Shown here: positions 9,104 to 17,231 of the stretch, in pieces
Layout of the letters: the number at the start of each line of letters is the position of its first letter
Numbering within the stretch: position 1 is the stretch's first letter
Assembly: GCA_024231975.1 (NCBI GenBank)
Contig: JAAEQB010000078.1
Span: forward strand, 248,001 to 312,000
Direction of reading: 5' to 3'
DNA from: Allobosea sp.
Lineage (GTDB): Bacteria; Pseudomonadota; Alphaproteobacteria; Rhizobiales; Beijerinckiaceae
Length of the DNA stretch: 64,000 nt
The notes under the pieces: generated by a model
The model's database searches: none
The model's input: the letters and a program-made list of their open reading frames with translations, nothing else
Told to the model about the DNA's origin: nothing
Made by a program: the position numbers and the translations under genes

Positions 9104-9547
9104 ATGACCAGCTTCAAGATCAACTCCGCCGGCTATCTCGCCAACCATGTCGCCCGTCTGTTCGCCCGCGAGCTCGCCGAGGCGGTGCGCCCGCTCGGCC
9201 TCGCCCCGGCGCAGTTCATGGTGCTGCTCGAACTCTGGCGCGATGAAGGGCTGACGCAGAAAGACTTGGTCGGCCGGCTCGATGTCGAGCAGGCGACCAT
9301 GGCGGCGACGCTAGCCCGCATGGAGCGCGACGGGCTGATCGAGCGTCGGCCCGATCAGGCCGATGCCCGCGCCCGCCGCATTCAGCTCACGACGCGAGCG
9401 CGGGCGCTGCAGGAGCCGGCGCTCGCCGCCGCGAAAAGCGTCAATGCGCGGGCCTTGGCGGGGTTTTCCGATGAGGAACGCGAGGTGCTGCTCTCCGGCC
9501 TACGCCGGATCGTCGGCGCGCTCTCGCGCAGCGCCGAACTCGGCTAG
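9104..9547 (+). CDS. MarR family transcriptional regulator
   Basis: A 147-residue winged-helix regulator. The helix-turn-helix region reads LTQKDLVGRLDVEQATMAATLARMERDGLIER and the wing RRPDQADARARRIQLT. It most likely binds the paired AGCATGCT sites just upstream and controls itself and the divergent membrane protein. The ligand is unknown. Its 3' end overlaps the convergent acetyltransferase by 4 bp. Confidence 0.85.
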   Translation: MTSFKINSAGYLANHVARLFARELAEAVRPLGLAPAQFMVLLELWRDEGLTQKDLVGRLDVEQATMAATLARMERDGLIERRPDQADARARRIQLTTRARALQEPALAAAKSVNARALAGFSDEEREVLLSGLRRIVGALSRSAELG

Positions 9548-10077
9548 CCCAACTGCTTGTAGAAGAAGGTCGAGCCGCAATCGCGCCCGTCCGGCATCAG
9601 CGCATAGCGCGGGATGGTGCCGACCTCCGTCCAGCCCAGTCGATTGTAGAGACGGCGCGCCGCGCCGACTTCGTCGGTGTCGAGCACCAGCAGGTTGCGC
9701 CCTATGACCAGCGCGGCAGCCTCCGCCGCCCGCATCAATGCCTCGCCGATGCCGCGGCGGCGGGCCCGTGAATGCACCAGCACCTTGGCGATCTCGGCGC
9801 GATGCGGCTGGTTCGGCTTCCCGACTAGGTGGAGCTGCGCCGTGCCAACGACGTCGCTCGCGTCGCGCGCAATGAAGAGCAGAATGCGCCCGGCGGCGAC
9901 CTCAGCTGTGACGCCGCGCCAGAAGCTGTCGAAATCAGCTGATGTGTTCCAGTCCATGAAGCCGACGGAGGCGCCATTCGCCACGGAGTCGCGCAGAATT
10001 TCCACCAGGGCCGGGGCGGCTGCCCGCACTCCCTCCCCGTCGAGCTGCTCGATGGTCACGTTGTCCGCCGCCGTCAT
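9544..10077 (-). CDS. GNAT family N-acetyltransferase
   Basis: A 177-residue GNAT-fold protein. The acetyl-CoA loop is RARRRGIGEALM near residues 103-114, followed by the C-terminal strand pattern LLVLDTDEVGAARRLYNRLGW. The substrate cannot be told from sequence; the C-terminal pattern resembles small-molecule (amino acid or antibiotic-type) acetyltransferases. A 9-bp inverted repeat lies upstream at 10113-10145. Confidence 0.8.
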   Translation of the reverse strand: MTAADNVTIEQLDGEGVRAAAPALVEILRDSVANGASVGFMDWNTSADFDSFWRGVTAEVAAGRILLFIARDASDVVGTAQLHLVGKPNQPHRAEIAKVLVHSRARRRGIGEALMRAAEAAALVIGRNLLVLDTDEVGAARRLYNRLGWTEVGTIPRYALMPDGRDCGSTFFYKQLG

Positions 10078-10112
10078 GATCCGTCTCCTCGCGCCGCCGA
10101 TCGGCGGTACAG

Positions 10113-10145
10113 TCCATTATGCAAGATTAATTCCAACATAATGGA
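10113..10145. promoter_or_regulatory. Inverted repeat upstream of the acetyltransferase gene
   Basis: Perfect arms TCCATTATG (10113-10121) and CATAATGGA (10137-10145) with a 15-bp AT-rich spacer, 36 bp upstream of the minus-strand acetyltransferase start. It could be an operator; no cognate regulator is evident. Confidence 0.4.
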
Positions 10146-10319
10146 TTAGACTGGAGCAAGCTCGCCGCGGTCCGCCGTCAACCCGGATTTTACGACGTTC
10201 GGCGAATCCCGGTCTCGCTGACGCAAGTCCCGCAGGTGATTTCCGAAAAAGTCACGGGCTCGCGTTTTACTCAGGGCCGGAAGACGCCGGAAACGGCGCC
10301 GGCGCAAGGAGAGGCGTCG

Positions 10320-11087
10320 ATGAACAGGGGACTGGACTTCATCGGCCGATCGGTGGTCCGCTTCATCACGCGCGGCAAGCCGCAGGCAGGTCCGGTCGAC
10401 GCGAAGGCGATGACGCGGCTCGAAGCTGCGCTCAGGCCGGGCGACGTGCTTCTGGTCGAGGGCCACATGAAGGTCTCGGCCGCGATCAAATACCTGACCC
10501 AGTCGACCTGGTCGCATGCTGCGCTCTATGTCGGCGATACCGGCAAGGTCAGCCCGGAGGGCGAGCCGCTGGTTCTGGCCGAGGTCGAGATGGATGTCGG
10601 CTGCGTGCTCTCGCCCCTCTCGAAATACGGCGCCTTTGGCACCCGCATCTGCCGGCCGCAGGCGCTTGATCGCGAAGGCCGCCAGATCGCAGTCGACTAT
10701 GTCCTGGAGCGGCTCGGCACCCAGTATGACCTCAAGAACATCCTCGACCTCGCGCGCTGGCTGATTCCGCTGCCATGGGCACCTGCGAGCTGGCGCCGGC
10801 GGATGATCTCGCTCGGCTCCGGCGACCCGACACGGGCGATCTGCTCGACCCTGATCGCCCAGGCCTTCGAGGCGGCGCGCTATCCGGTGCTGCCGACCGT
10901 CGAATACGCGCAGGCGATGGGCGAGGAGACCATCCGCGAAATCCTGCACATCCGGCATCACTCGCTCTACATGCCACGCGATTTCGACATCTCGCCCTAT
11001 TTCTCGGTGGTGAAGCCGACGCTGGAGGCGGGTTTCGACTATCGGGCCCTGAACTGGGCCAAGGAAAGGCTGCTCGCGGCGGAGTGA
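10320..11087 (+). CDS. YiiX/YebB-like permuted NlpC/P60 cysteine hydrolase
   Basis: A 255-residue protein of the YiiX/YebB-like (permuted NlpC/P60) class. It has LRPGDVLLVEG near residue 38, the histidine motif WSHAALYVG (His66) and the cysteine motif RAICSTLIAQAF (Cys175), in the order expected for the permuted papain-like fold. Members are thought to cleave amide or ester bonds in lipids or cell-wall material, but few have been tested. ATG 10320 is preceded by AAGGAGAGG. It lies 60 bp ahead of lepA in the same direction. Confidence 0.7.
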   Translation: MNRGLDFIGRSVVRFITRGKPQAGPVDAKAMTRLEAALRPGDVLLVEGHMKVSAAIKYLTQSTWSHAALYVGDTGKVSPEGEPLVLAEVEMDVGCVLSPLSKYGAFGTRICRPQALDREGRQIAVDYVLERLGTQYDLKNILDLARWLIPLPWAPASWRRRMISLGSGDPTRAICSTLIAQAFEAARYPVLPTVEYAQAMGEETIREILHIRHHSLYMPRDFDISPYFSVVKPTLEAGFDYRALNWAKERLLAAE

Positions 11088-11147
11088 AGCGGCCTTCGTC
11101 CGCCGCAGACCCTTGGCGCAACCCGCGCGCACTGCTATGGCGCGCGC

Positions 11148-12953
11148 ATGAGCACCCGCAGCTTCGACAATATCCGCAACTTCTCGATCGTGGCCCATAT
11201 CGACCACGGCAAGTCGACCCTCGCCGACCGGCTGATCCAGCAGACCGGCACGGTCGCCGCGCGCGACATGAGCGAGCAGATCCTCGACTCGATGGACATC
11301 GAGAAGGAGCGCGGCATCACCATCAAGGCGCAGACCGTCCGGCTGGACTACCTGGCCAAGGACGGCAAGACCTACATCCTCAACCTGATGGACACGCCCG
11401 GGCACGTCGACTTCGCCTATGAGGTCTCGCGCTCGCTGGCCGCCTGCGAGGGCTCGCTCCTCGTCGTCGACGCTTCGCAGGGCGTCGAGGCGCAAACGCT
11501 CGCCAATGTTTACCAGGCGCTCGACGCCGGCCACGAGATCGTCACCGTCCTCAACAAGATCGACCTGCCGGCGGCCGAGCCGGAGCGGATCAAGCAGCAG
11601 ATCGAGGACGTGATCGGCCTCGACGCTTCCGAGGCCGTGCCGATCTCGGCCAAGACCGGCCTCAACATCGAGGGCGTGCTCGAAGCCATCGTCGAGAAGC
11701 TGCCGGCGCCGAAGGGCGACGCCGAGGCGACGCTCAAGGCGATGCTGGTCGACAGCTGGTACGATGCCTATCTCGGCGTCGTCGTGCTCGTGCGCATCAT
11801 CGACGGCGTGCTGAAGAAGGGCATGACCATCCGGATGATGCGCGCCAACGCCTCCTATGGCGTCGACCGCGTCGGCGTGTTCAAGCCCAAGATGCTCGAA
11901 GTGAAGGAACTCGGCCCTGGCGAGGTCGGCTTCTTCACCGCCTCGATCAAGGAAGTCGCCGACACCGCCGTCGGCGACACCATCACCGACGACCGCAAGC
12001 CGATCGCCGAGCCGCTGCCGGGCTTCAAGCCGGTGCAGCCAGTGGTGTTCTGCGGCATCTTCCCGGTCGACGCTGCCGATTTCGAGGTGCTGCGCAGTGC
12101 CATGGCGAAACTGCGGCTGAACGACGCCAGCTTCTCCTACGAGATGGAGACCTCGGCGGCGCTCGGCTTCGGCTTCCGCTGCGGTTTCCTCGGGCTGCTG
12201 CATCTGGAGATCATCCAGGAGCGGCTGGAGCGCGAGTTCAACCTCAACCTGATCTCGACGGCGCCGTCGGTCGTCTATCACCTCAGGCTCCGCGACGGCT
12301 CGACGCTCGAACTGCACAACCCGGCCGACATGCCGGACGTGATGAAGATCGAGTTCATCGAGGAGCCGTGGATCCGCGCCACGATCTTCACGCCGGACGA
12401 GTATCTCGGCTCGGTGCTGAAGCTCTGCCAGGACCGGCGCGGCCTGCAGATCGACCTCAACTATGTCGGCTCGCGGGCAAAGGTCGTCTACGACCTACCG
12501 CTGAACGAGGTCGTATTCGACTTCTACGACCGGCTGAAGTCGATCTCGAAGGGCTACGCCTCCTTCGACTACCAGATCACCGATTATCGCGAGGGCGACC
12601 TCGTCCGGATGTCGATCCTGGTCAATGCCGAGCCGGTCGATGCACTCTCCATGCTGGTCCACCGCTCGCGCGCCGACGCGCGCGGCCGGGCAATGTGCGA
12701 GAAGCTCAAGGAGCTGATCCCGCCGCACATGTTCCAGATTCCTGTCCAGGCTGCGATCGGCGGCAAGATCATCGCCCGCGAGACCATCCGGGCGCTGCGC
12801 AAGGACGTGACGGCGAAGTGCTATGGCGGCGACGCCTCGCGCAAGCGCAAGCTCCTGGACAAGCAGAAGGAAGGCAAGAAGAAGATGCGGCAGTTCGGCC
12901 GCGTCGAGATCCCGCAGGAAGCCTTCATCGCGGCGCTGAAGATGGACAGCTGA
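11148..12953 (+). CDS. lepA: Translation elongation factor 4 (LepA)
   Basis: A 601-residue ribosome-associated GTPase of full family length. It has the P-loop AHIDHGKST (residues 16-24), switch region ERGITIKAQT, DTPGHVDF, NKIDLP, and the LepA-specific C-terminal domain ending with a lysine-rich tail (RKRKLLDKQKEGKKKMRQ). LepA acts on stalled or mistranslocated ribosomes and in initiation. The minus strand carries a 723-codon open frame over this gene, which I treat as a shadow. Confidence 0.97.
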   Translation: MSTRSFDNIRNFSIVAHIDHGKSTLADRLIQQTGTVAARDMSEQILDSMDIEKERGITIKAQTVRLDYLAKDGKTYILNLMDTPGHVDFAYEVSRSLAACEGSLLVVDASQGVEAQTLANVYQALDAGHEIVTVLNKIDLPAAEPERIKQQIEDVIGLDASEAVPISAKTGLNIEGVLEAIVEKLPAPKGDAEATLKAMLVDSWYDAYLGVVVLVRIIDGVLKKGMTIRMMRANASYGVDRVGVFKPKMLEVKELGPGEVGFFTASIKEVADTAVGDTITDDRKPIAEPLPGFKPVQPVVFCGIFPVDAADFEVLRSAMAKLRLNDASFSYEMETSAALGFGFRCGFLGLLHLEIIQERLEREFNLNLISTAPSVVYHLRLRDGSTLELHNPADMPDVMKIEFIEEPWIRATIFTPDEYLGSVLKLCQDRRGLQIDLNYVGSRAKVVYDLPLNEVVFDFYDRLKSISKGYASFDYQITDYREGDLVRMSILVNAEPVDALSMLVHRSRADARGRAMCEKLKELIPPHMFQIPVQAAIGGKIIARETIRALRKDVTAKCYGGDASRKRKLLDKQKEGKKKMRQFGRVEIPQEAFIAALKMDS

Positions 12954-13047
12954 GCGAGCGCGCTCAGCCATCTCACCACATTTCAGGGAACCATCCCGCC
13001 TGACACGGTGTTGATCCAAAGCCTTCAACCGAAGGGAGGGCAGCACC

Positions 13048-13359
13048 GTGGACAGACGCTCTTTCCTCGCGAGCCTGATCGGCGGCCTCGCAGTTGCCGG
13101 TAGCCTCGGCACCGCGGCGCTCGCTGCACCGCAGCCGAAACCGGCAGTCGAGCCTCGCCGGTCCGACGAGACGCCCCAGGTCGATCCGGAAGCGCTCGAC
13201 AAGACCGAGACGGACTACGCCCGATATCATTATCACCGCCACCGCCGGCGGCACTGGCGCAGGCGGTATTGGCGCCATCGCCATTACCGGCGACGCTATT
13301 ATTATCGCCGACACTGGCGGCCGCATCGCCGCCACTACTATCGCCGCCGCTACCGGTAG
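13048..13359 (+). CDS. Small exported His/Arg/Tyr-rich protein
   Basis: A 103-residue protein starting at GTG 13048, after GGGAGG. The N-terminus MDRRSFLASLIGGLAVAGSL resembles a twin-arginine signal with a likely AXA cleavage site near residue 27. The mature C-terminal half (about residues 58-103) is almost entirely His, Arg, Tyr and Trp (HYHRHRRRHWRRRYW and so on). I know no function. The composition would suit metal or polyanion binding. Confidence 0.65.
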   Translation: MDRRSFLASLIGGLAVAGSLGTAALAAPQPKPAVEPRRSDETPQVDPEALDKTETDYARYHYHRHRRRHWRRRYWRHRHYRRRYYYRRHWRPHRRHYYRRRYR

Positions 13360-13411
13360 GCACTCCGTCCGCCCTGCGCAGGCTTGAGCCGCACAGGGTG
13401 GACAGCGCAAT

Positions 13412-14071
13412 TCAGAGATTGGCGCCAAGCCCGCGCAGCTGCGCCCTCAGATCGATCGGCTCGACGAAATGCACGGCCTGCATGCCGACCGAGCGGGCGG
13501 CGTCGATATTTTTGGCGCTGTCGTCGACGAAGATGCACTCGCCGGCGCTCAGCCCGTAGCGCTCCAGCAGCACATTGTAGATCGCCGGATCGGGCTTGAG
13601 CAGCCGCTCATGCGCCGAGACGATCACACCGTCGAAGCTCTGCAGGAACGGGAAGCGGATCAGGCATTCCGCCCATTTCTCGCGCGAGAAATTGGTGATG
13701 GCGTAGACCGCTTCGCCCTTCGCCTTCAGCTCCGCCAGGGTCGCGACGCTGTCCTCGATCGTCGCGGGCACCGTCTCGTGCCAGCGCTCATCATAGGCGC
13801 GGATCTCGGCCTCCCATTCCGGGTGCTCCGCCACCAGCAGCGCGACCGCTTCCGACCAGGGCCGACCGCGATCCTGCTCGATGTTCCAGGCAGCGGTGCA
13901 GACGTTCTTCAGGAACCAGTCGCGCTTGGCATCGTCCGGGATCAGGTTGCGATAGAGATGGAACGGATCCCAGCGCAGCAGGACATTGCCGACATCGAAC
14001 ACGACCTTGCGATTCTCAGGCACGACAGGCTTCTCCGTTCCAGTTCGCAGCGACGGGATCGCGCGGCTCAC
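13412..14071 (-). CDS. HAD superfamily hydrolase
   Basis: A 219-residue HAD-IA phosphatase/dehalogenase-like protein. Motif I is DVGNVLLRWDP, motif II ITNFS, motif III KPDPAIY and motif IV FVDDSAKN, all intact. It has the small helical cap of the class. The substrate is unknown. The start used here is GTG 14071; a GTG some 15 codons in, just before PENRKVVFDVGN, is equally possible. Confidence 0.8.
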   Translation of the reverse strand: MSRAIPSLRTGTEKPVVPENRKVVFDVGNVLLRWDPFHLYRNLIPDDAKRDWFLKNVCTAAWNIEQDRGRPWSEAVALLVAEHPEWEAEIRAYDERWHETVPATIEDSVATLAELKAKGEAVYAITNFSREKWAECLIRFPFLQSFDGVIVSAHERLLKPDPAIYNVLLERYGLSAGECIFVDDSAKNIDAARSVGMQAVHFVEPIDLRAQLRGLGANL

Positions 14072-14149
14072 GTCCTTGTGCGCGAGCAGCCGTAACCTTC
14101 ACAACGATTCTGGCGTATTCGCGTTGGGGGTCGACAATCATGGTGACGA

Positions 14150-15058
14150 ATGGCTTTCGCAATACCAGCCAGCTACTGGCCGTGGAATGACCGCCAAGGG
14201 CGTTTCTCCGCCCTTCGCGCCGGCTGTTTCGCGCTCGTGCTCGTCCCCGCGCTGATCCTCGCCTTCCAGGCCTGGACCAATCAACTCGGCTCCAAGCCGT
14301 GGACGCAGGCCGTGCACGACACCGGCACCTGGGCCTTGCGCATCCTCGTCATCACCCTCGCCGTCACGCCTTTGCGCCGTATCCTCGACTGGAACAAGCT
14401 GATCGGCATCCGCCGCATGCTCGGCTTGTCGGCCATGGCCTACGCACTCGGCCATCTCGCGCTCTACTGCATCGACCTCGCCTTCGACTGGGGGCTGATC
14501 CTCTCCGAGATCGTCAAGCGCTTCTATCTCGTCGTCGGCATCACCGCCCTGATCGGCCTCGTCGTGCTCGGCGTCACCTCGACCGACGGCATGATCCGCC
14601 GGCTCGGCTCGGGCCGCTGGCAGCGCCTGCACAATATCGTCTACCCGATCGCCTGCCTCGGCCTGTTCCATTTCGCGCTGCAGTCGAAGATCGACGTCAC
14701 CCAACCGGTGCTGCTGACCGGGCTGTTCGCGCTGCTGATGGCCTATCGCGGGCTCAACCGCTTCAAGATTCCGCTGAGCTTCACCTCGCTCGCGCTGACC
14801 GCGCTGGCCACCGGCCTCGCGACGGCGCTGGCCGAAACGGCCTGGTATGCCTTCGCCACCGGCGCCTCGGCCTGGCTGATCTTCCAGGCCAATGCCGATG
14901 TCGTCGTCTACCAGGACTGGACGGCACTGCGGCCCGGCCATTGGGTCGCAGCCGTCGGGCTCGCGCTCGCGGCCCTGCACCTCTTCCGCAAGCCTGCGGC
15001 GCGGCCGGAGCGGCGCCAGCGCCACCCGGCGATGCCTTCGGAGGCCGCCGGCGGCTGA
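14150..15058 (+). CDS. msrQ: MsrQ-like haem-binding membrane subunit of periplasmic methionine sulfoxide reductase
   Basis: A 302-residue membrane protein with the ferric-reductase-like transmembrane core. It has about six helices in the first 210 residues, with histidines in YALGHLALY, RLHNIVYP and LFHFAL suitable as haem ligands. MsrQ passes electrons from the quinone pool to the molybdopterin enzyme MsrP, which repairs oxidised methionines in periplasmic proteins. No msrP is adjacent. The C-terminal third (about residues 215-302) extends beyond the usual MsrQ length and adds hydrophobic segments. Confidence 0.72.
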   Translation: MAFAIPASYWPWNDRQGRFSALRAGCFALVLVPALILAFQAWTNQLGSKPWTQAVHDTGTWALRILVITLAVTPLRRILDWNKLIGIRRMLGLSAMAYALGHLALYCIDLAFDWGLILSEIVKRFYLVVGITALIGLVVLGVTSTDGMIRRLGSGRWQRLHNIVYPIACLGLFHFALQSKIDVTQPVLLTGLFALLMAYRGLNRFKIPLSFTSLALTALATGLATALAETAWYAFATGASAWLIFQANADVVVYQDWTALRPGHWVAAVGLALAALHLFRKPAARPERRQRHPAMPSEAAGG

Positions 15059-15062
15059 GGCT

Positions 15063-16320
15063 TTAGCCCTCGCGCCGCGCCAGTTCCAGGATCGTCTCGA
15101 TCATGACGCGGATGGCGATGCCGGCGTCGAGTTCGGTCATGTTCTCCAGCGGCGAATGGCTGATGCCCTTCTCGCAGCGCACGAACAGCATGGCCGAGGG
15201 ACAGAGCCGCGCCATCGCCATGGCGTCGTGGCCGGCGCCGGACGGCAGGCGACGAGCGGAAAGGTTCGAGCCGGTGCGGGCGATGCCGGCGGCAAGCGCT
15301 TCCTGCAACTCGGCCGCCATCGGCGTCGCATCCTCGCGCGAATAGGGCGTGATGGTCAGGCTAACGCCACGCCGGGCCGCGATCTCGCCGAAACGCTGCT
15401 GGATTTGCCGTTCCATGGCGGCGACGGTCGCACCGATGGGCGCGCGATAGTCGATGGTGAAGTCGACCGCGCCGGGCACGACATTGGTCGCGCCGGGATC
15501 GGGCCGGAAGACGCCGACCGTGCCGACCGCCTGGTCATGGCTGCCTGCGATCTCCTCCAGCGCCAACGCCATCTCGGCGGCAGCGGTCAGCGCGTCCTTG
15601 CGCAGCGTCATCGGCACGGTGCCGGCATGACCGGCCTCGCCGCTGACGCGCACGGCGGCGCGGCTCTGGGCGTTGATCGCGGTGACGATGCCGACCGCCT
15701 CGTTCTCGACCTCGAGCACCGGGCCCTGCTCGATATGGACTTCGAGATAGGCCTTGACCGAGCCGGGCTTGCGGGCGAGCGCGGCGATCCCCGCCGGGTC
15801 GCCGCCGAAGGTTACGAGCGCGTCGCGCAATACGACGCCGTCCGCATCGCGCGAGTCGAGCCAGGCCGGATCGTAATGGCCGATCAGCGCCGACGACGTG
15901 GAGAGCGAGGTCGGGAAGCGCACCGTCTCCTCGTCGCCGAAGGCGACGACTTCGAGCGCGAAAGGCAAGGTGATGCCGGCATCGCGGATCGCCTGCGCCG
16001 CCAGGATGCCGGCGACGACGCCAAGATTGCCGTCGAAGCGCCCGCCATCGCGGACCGTGTCGATGTGGGAGCCGATCAGCACGGCCGGCAGGCCCGGGCT
16101 AGCCTTCGCGCCGTCCCTGCACCGAGCCGGCGGCGTCGATGAAGGCGGTCAGCCCCGCGACCTCCATCGCGCCCTTGACGTACTCCGCCGCCTGCCGGTG
16201 CGAGGGCGAGAGATAGAGCCGGGTGATCTTGCCCGGCTCGTCGCTGAAGCGGTTGATGCCGGCGAGGGCGGCGAAGGCGCGGGCGCCGAGGACGGCGGGA
16301 GAAGGCAGGGTCGTAGTCAT
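15063..16320 (-). pseudogene. M20-type Zn amidohydrolase (allantoate amidohydrolase/N-carbamoyl amino acid hydrolase family), frameshifted
   Basis: Two consecutive minus-strand frames make one family protein. 16320-16099 gives the N-terminus (INRFSDEPGKITRLYLSPSH to AAGSVQGRREG) and stops at TAG 16101-16099. The next frame continues without a gap as SPGLPAVLIGSHIDTVRDGGRFDG to the end at 15063, with metal-site motifs GSHIDTV, FGDEE, EVHIEQGP and SGAGHDAMAM. A single extra T or a loss of 2 bp near 16099-16106 explains the break. Either the gene is recently inactivated or the base is an assembly error. An intact but divergent relative lies at 59148-60392. Confidence 0.75.
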
Positions 16321-16389
16321 GGGATCAACCTAGCGGGCCGGCCATGGGCATGGCCAGCCCGCTTTAACGCGGTGGAATCGATTTGCGTG

Positions 16390-17136
16390 TCAGTAGGTCG
16401 CCCGCCCGCCGGACAGGTCGAAGACCGAGCCGGTGGTGAAGCTGTTTTCGGCCGAGGCCAGGAAGGCGACCATCGAGGCGACCTCTTCCGGCAGCAGGAA
16501 GCGCCCGCGCGGGATCTTGGCCAGCATGTAGCCGATATGCTCCTCGCTCATCTGGTCGAAGATGCGGGTGCGGGCAGCGGCCGGGGTGATGCAGTTCACC
16601 GCGATGTCCTGCTGCGCCAGCTCCTTGCCGAGCGATTTGGTCAGGGCGATCACCGCCGCCTTCGAGGCCGAATAGGCCGAGGCATTGGGGTTGCCCTCCT
16701 TGCCGGCGATCGAGGCGACCAGCACGAGCCGGCCGTAATTGCGCTTGATCATGCCGGGGATCACCGCCTGGCAGCAATGCAAGGTGCCGTCGACATTGAG
16801 CCGCATGATCTTGGCCCATTCGTCGAGCGGGTATTCCCAGGTCTTCAGGTTCGGCCCGGCGATGCCGGCGCTGGTGACGAGGATGTCGACGCTGCCATGG
16901 CGCTGCTCGAGCTCGGCCGTGGCGGCGTTCACGGCTTTGGCGTCGGTCACGTCGATCGCAAGCCCGCTCGCGGCCGGGCCGATCGCGCCGGCCGCCTCAT
17001 TGGCGAGCTTGCCGTCGAGATCCCAGATCGCGACCTTGGCGCCGCTGGCGGCGAGGCGCTCCGCGACGGCGCGGCCGATCCCCTGCGCCCCGCCGGTAAT
17101 GATCGCGACTCGGCCCTTTAAATCGATTTGGTTCAT
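16390..17136 (-). CDS. Short-chain dehydrogenase/reductase
   Basis: A 248-residue classical SDR. It has the nucleotide-binding motif TGGAQGIGRAV near residues 13-23, an Asp after strand 2 (WDLDGK, suggesting NAD rather than NADP), catalytic Ser in LVASIAG and Tyr/Lys in YSASKAA. It is 3-oxoacyl-reductase-like, but the substrate is unknown. ATG 17136 fits the family length better than the upstream in-frame start. Confidence 0.85.
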   Translation of the reverse strand: MNQIDLKGRVAIITGGAQGIGRAVAERLAASGAKVAIWDLDGKLANEAAGAIGPAASGLAIDVTDAKAVNAATAELEQRHGSVDILVTSAGIAGPNLKTWEYPLDEWAKIMRLNVDGTLHCCQAVIPGMIKRNYGRLVLVASIAGKEGNPNASAYSASKAAVIALTKSLGKELAQQDIAVNCITPAAARTRIFDQMSEEHIGYMLAKIPRGRFLLPEEVASMVAFLASAENSFTTGSVFDLSGGRATY

Positions 17137-17231
17137 TGAAACAGAATCCCTCCCTGGAACTTGCACGGGAACTCTAGCGCAAAGCCGGCCGTCGCAAAGC
17201 CGCGATGGCCTGAGGGGAGGGTTGCGTCAGT

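Noticed and set aside
10146..12317. A 723-codon minus-strand open frame over lepA and the upstream hydrolase gene
   Set aside because: Low-complexity, charged composition, no family resemblance, and fully opposite lepA.
16099..16320. A separate 73-residue small protein
   Set aside because: Its sequence is the N-terminus of the M20 hydrolase whose remainder follows in another frame, so it is part of one frameshifted gene.
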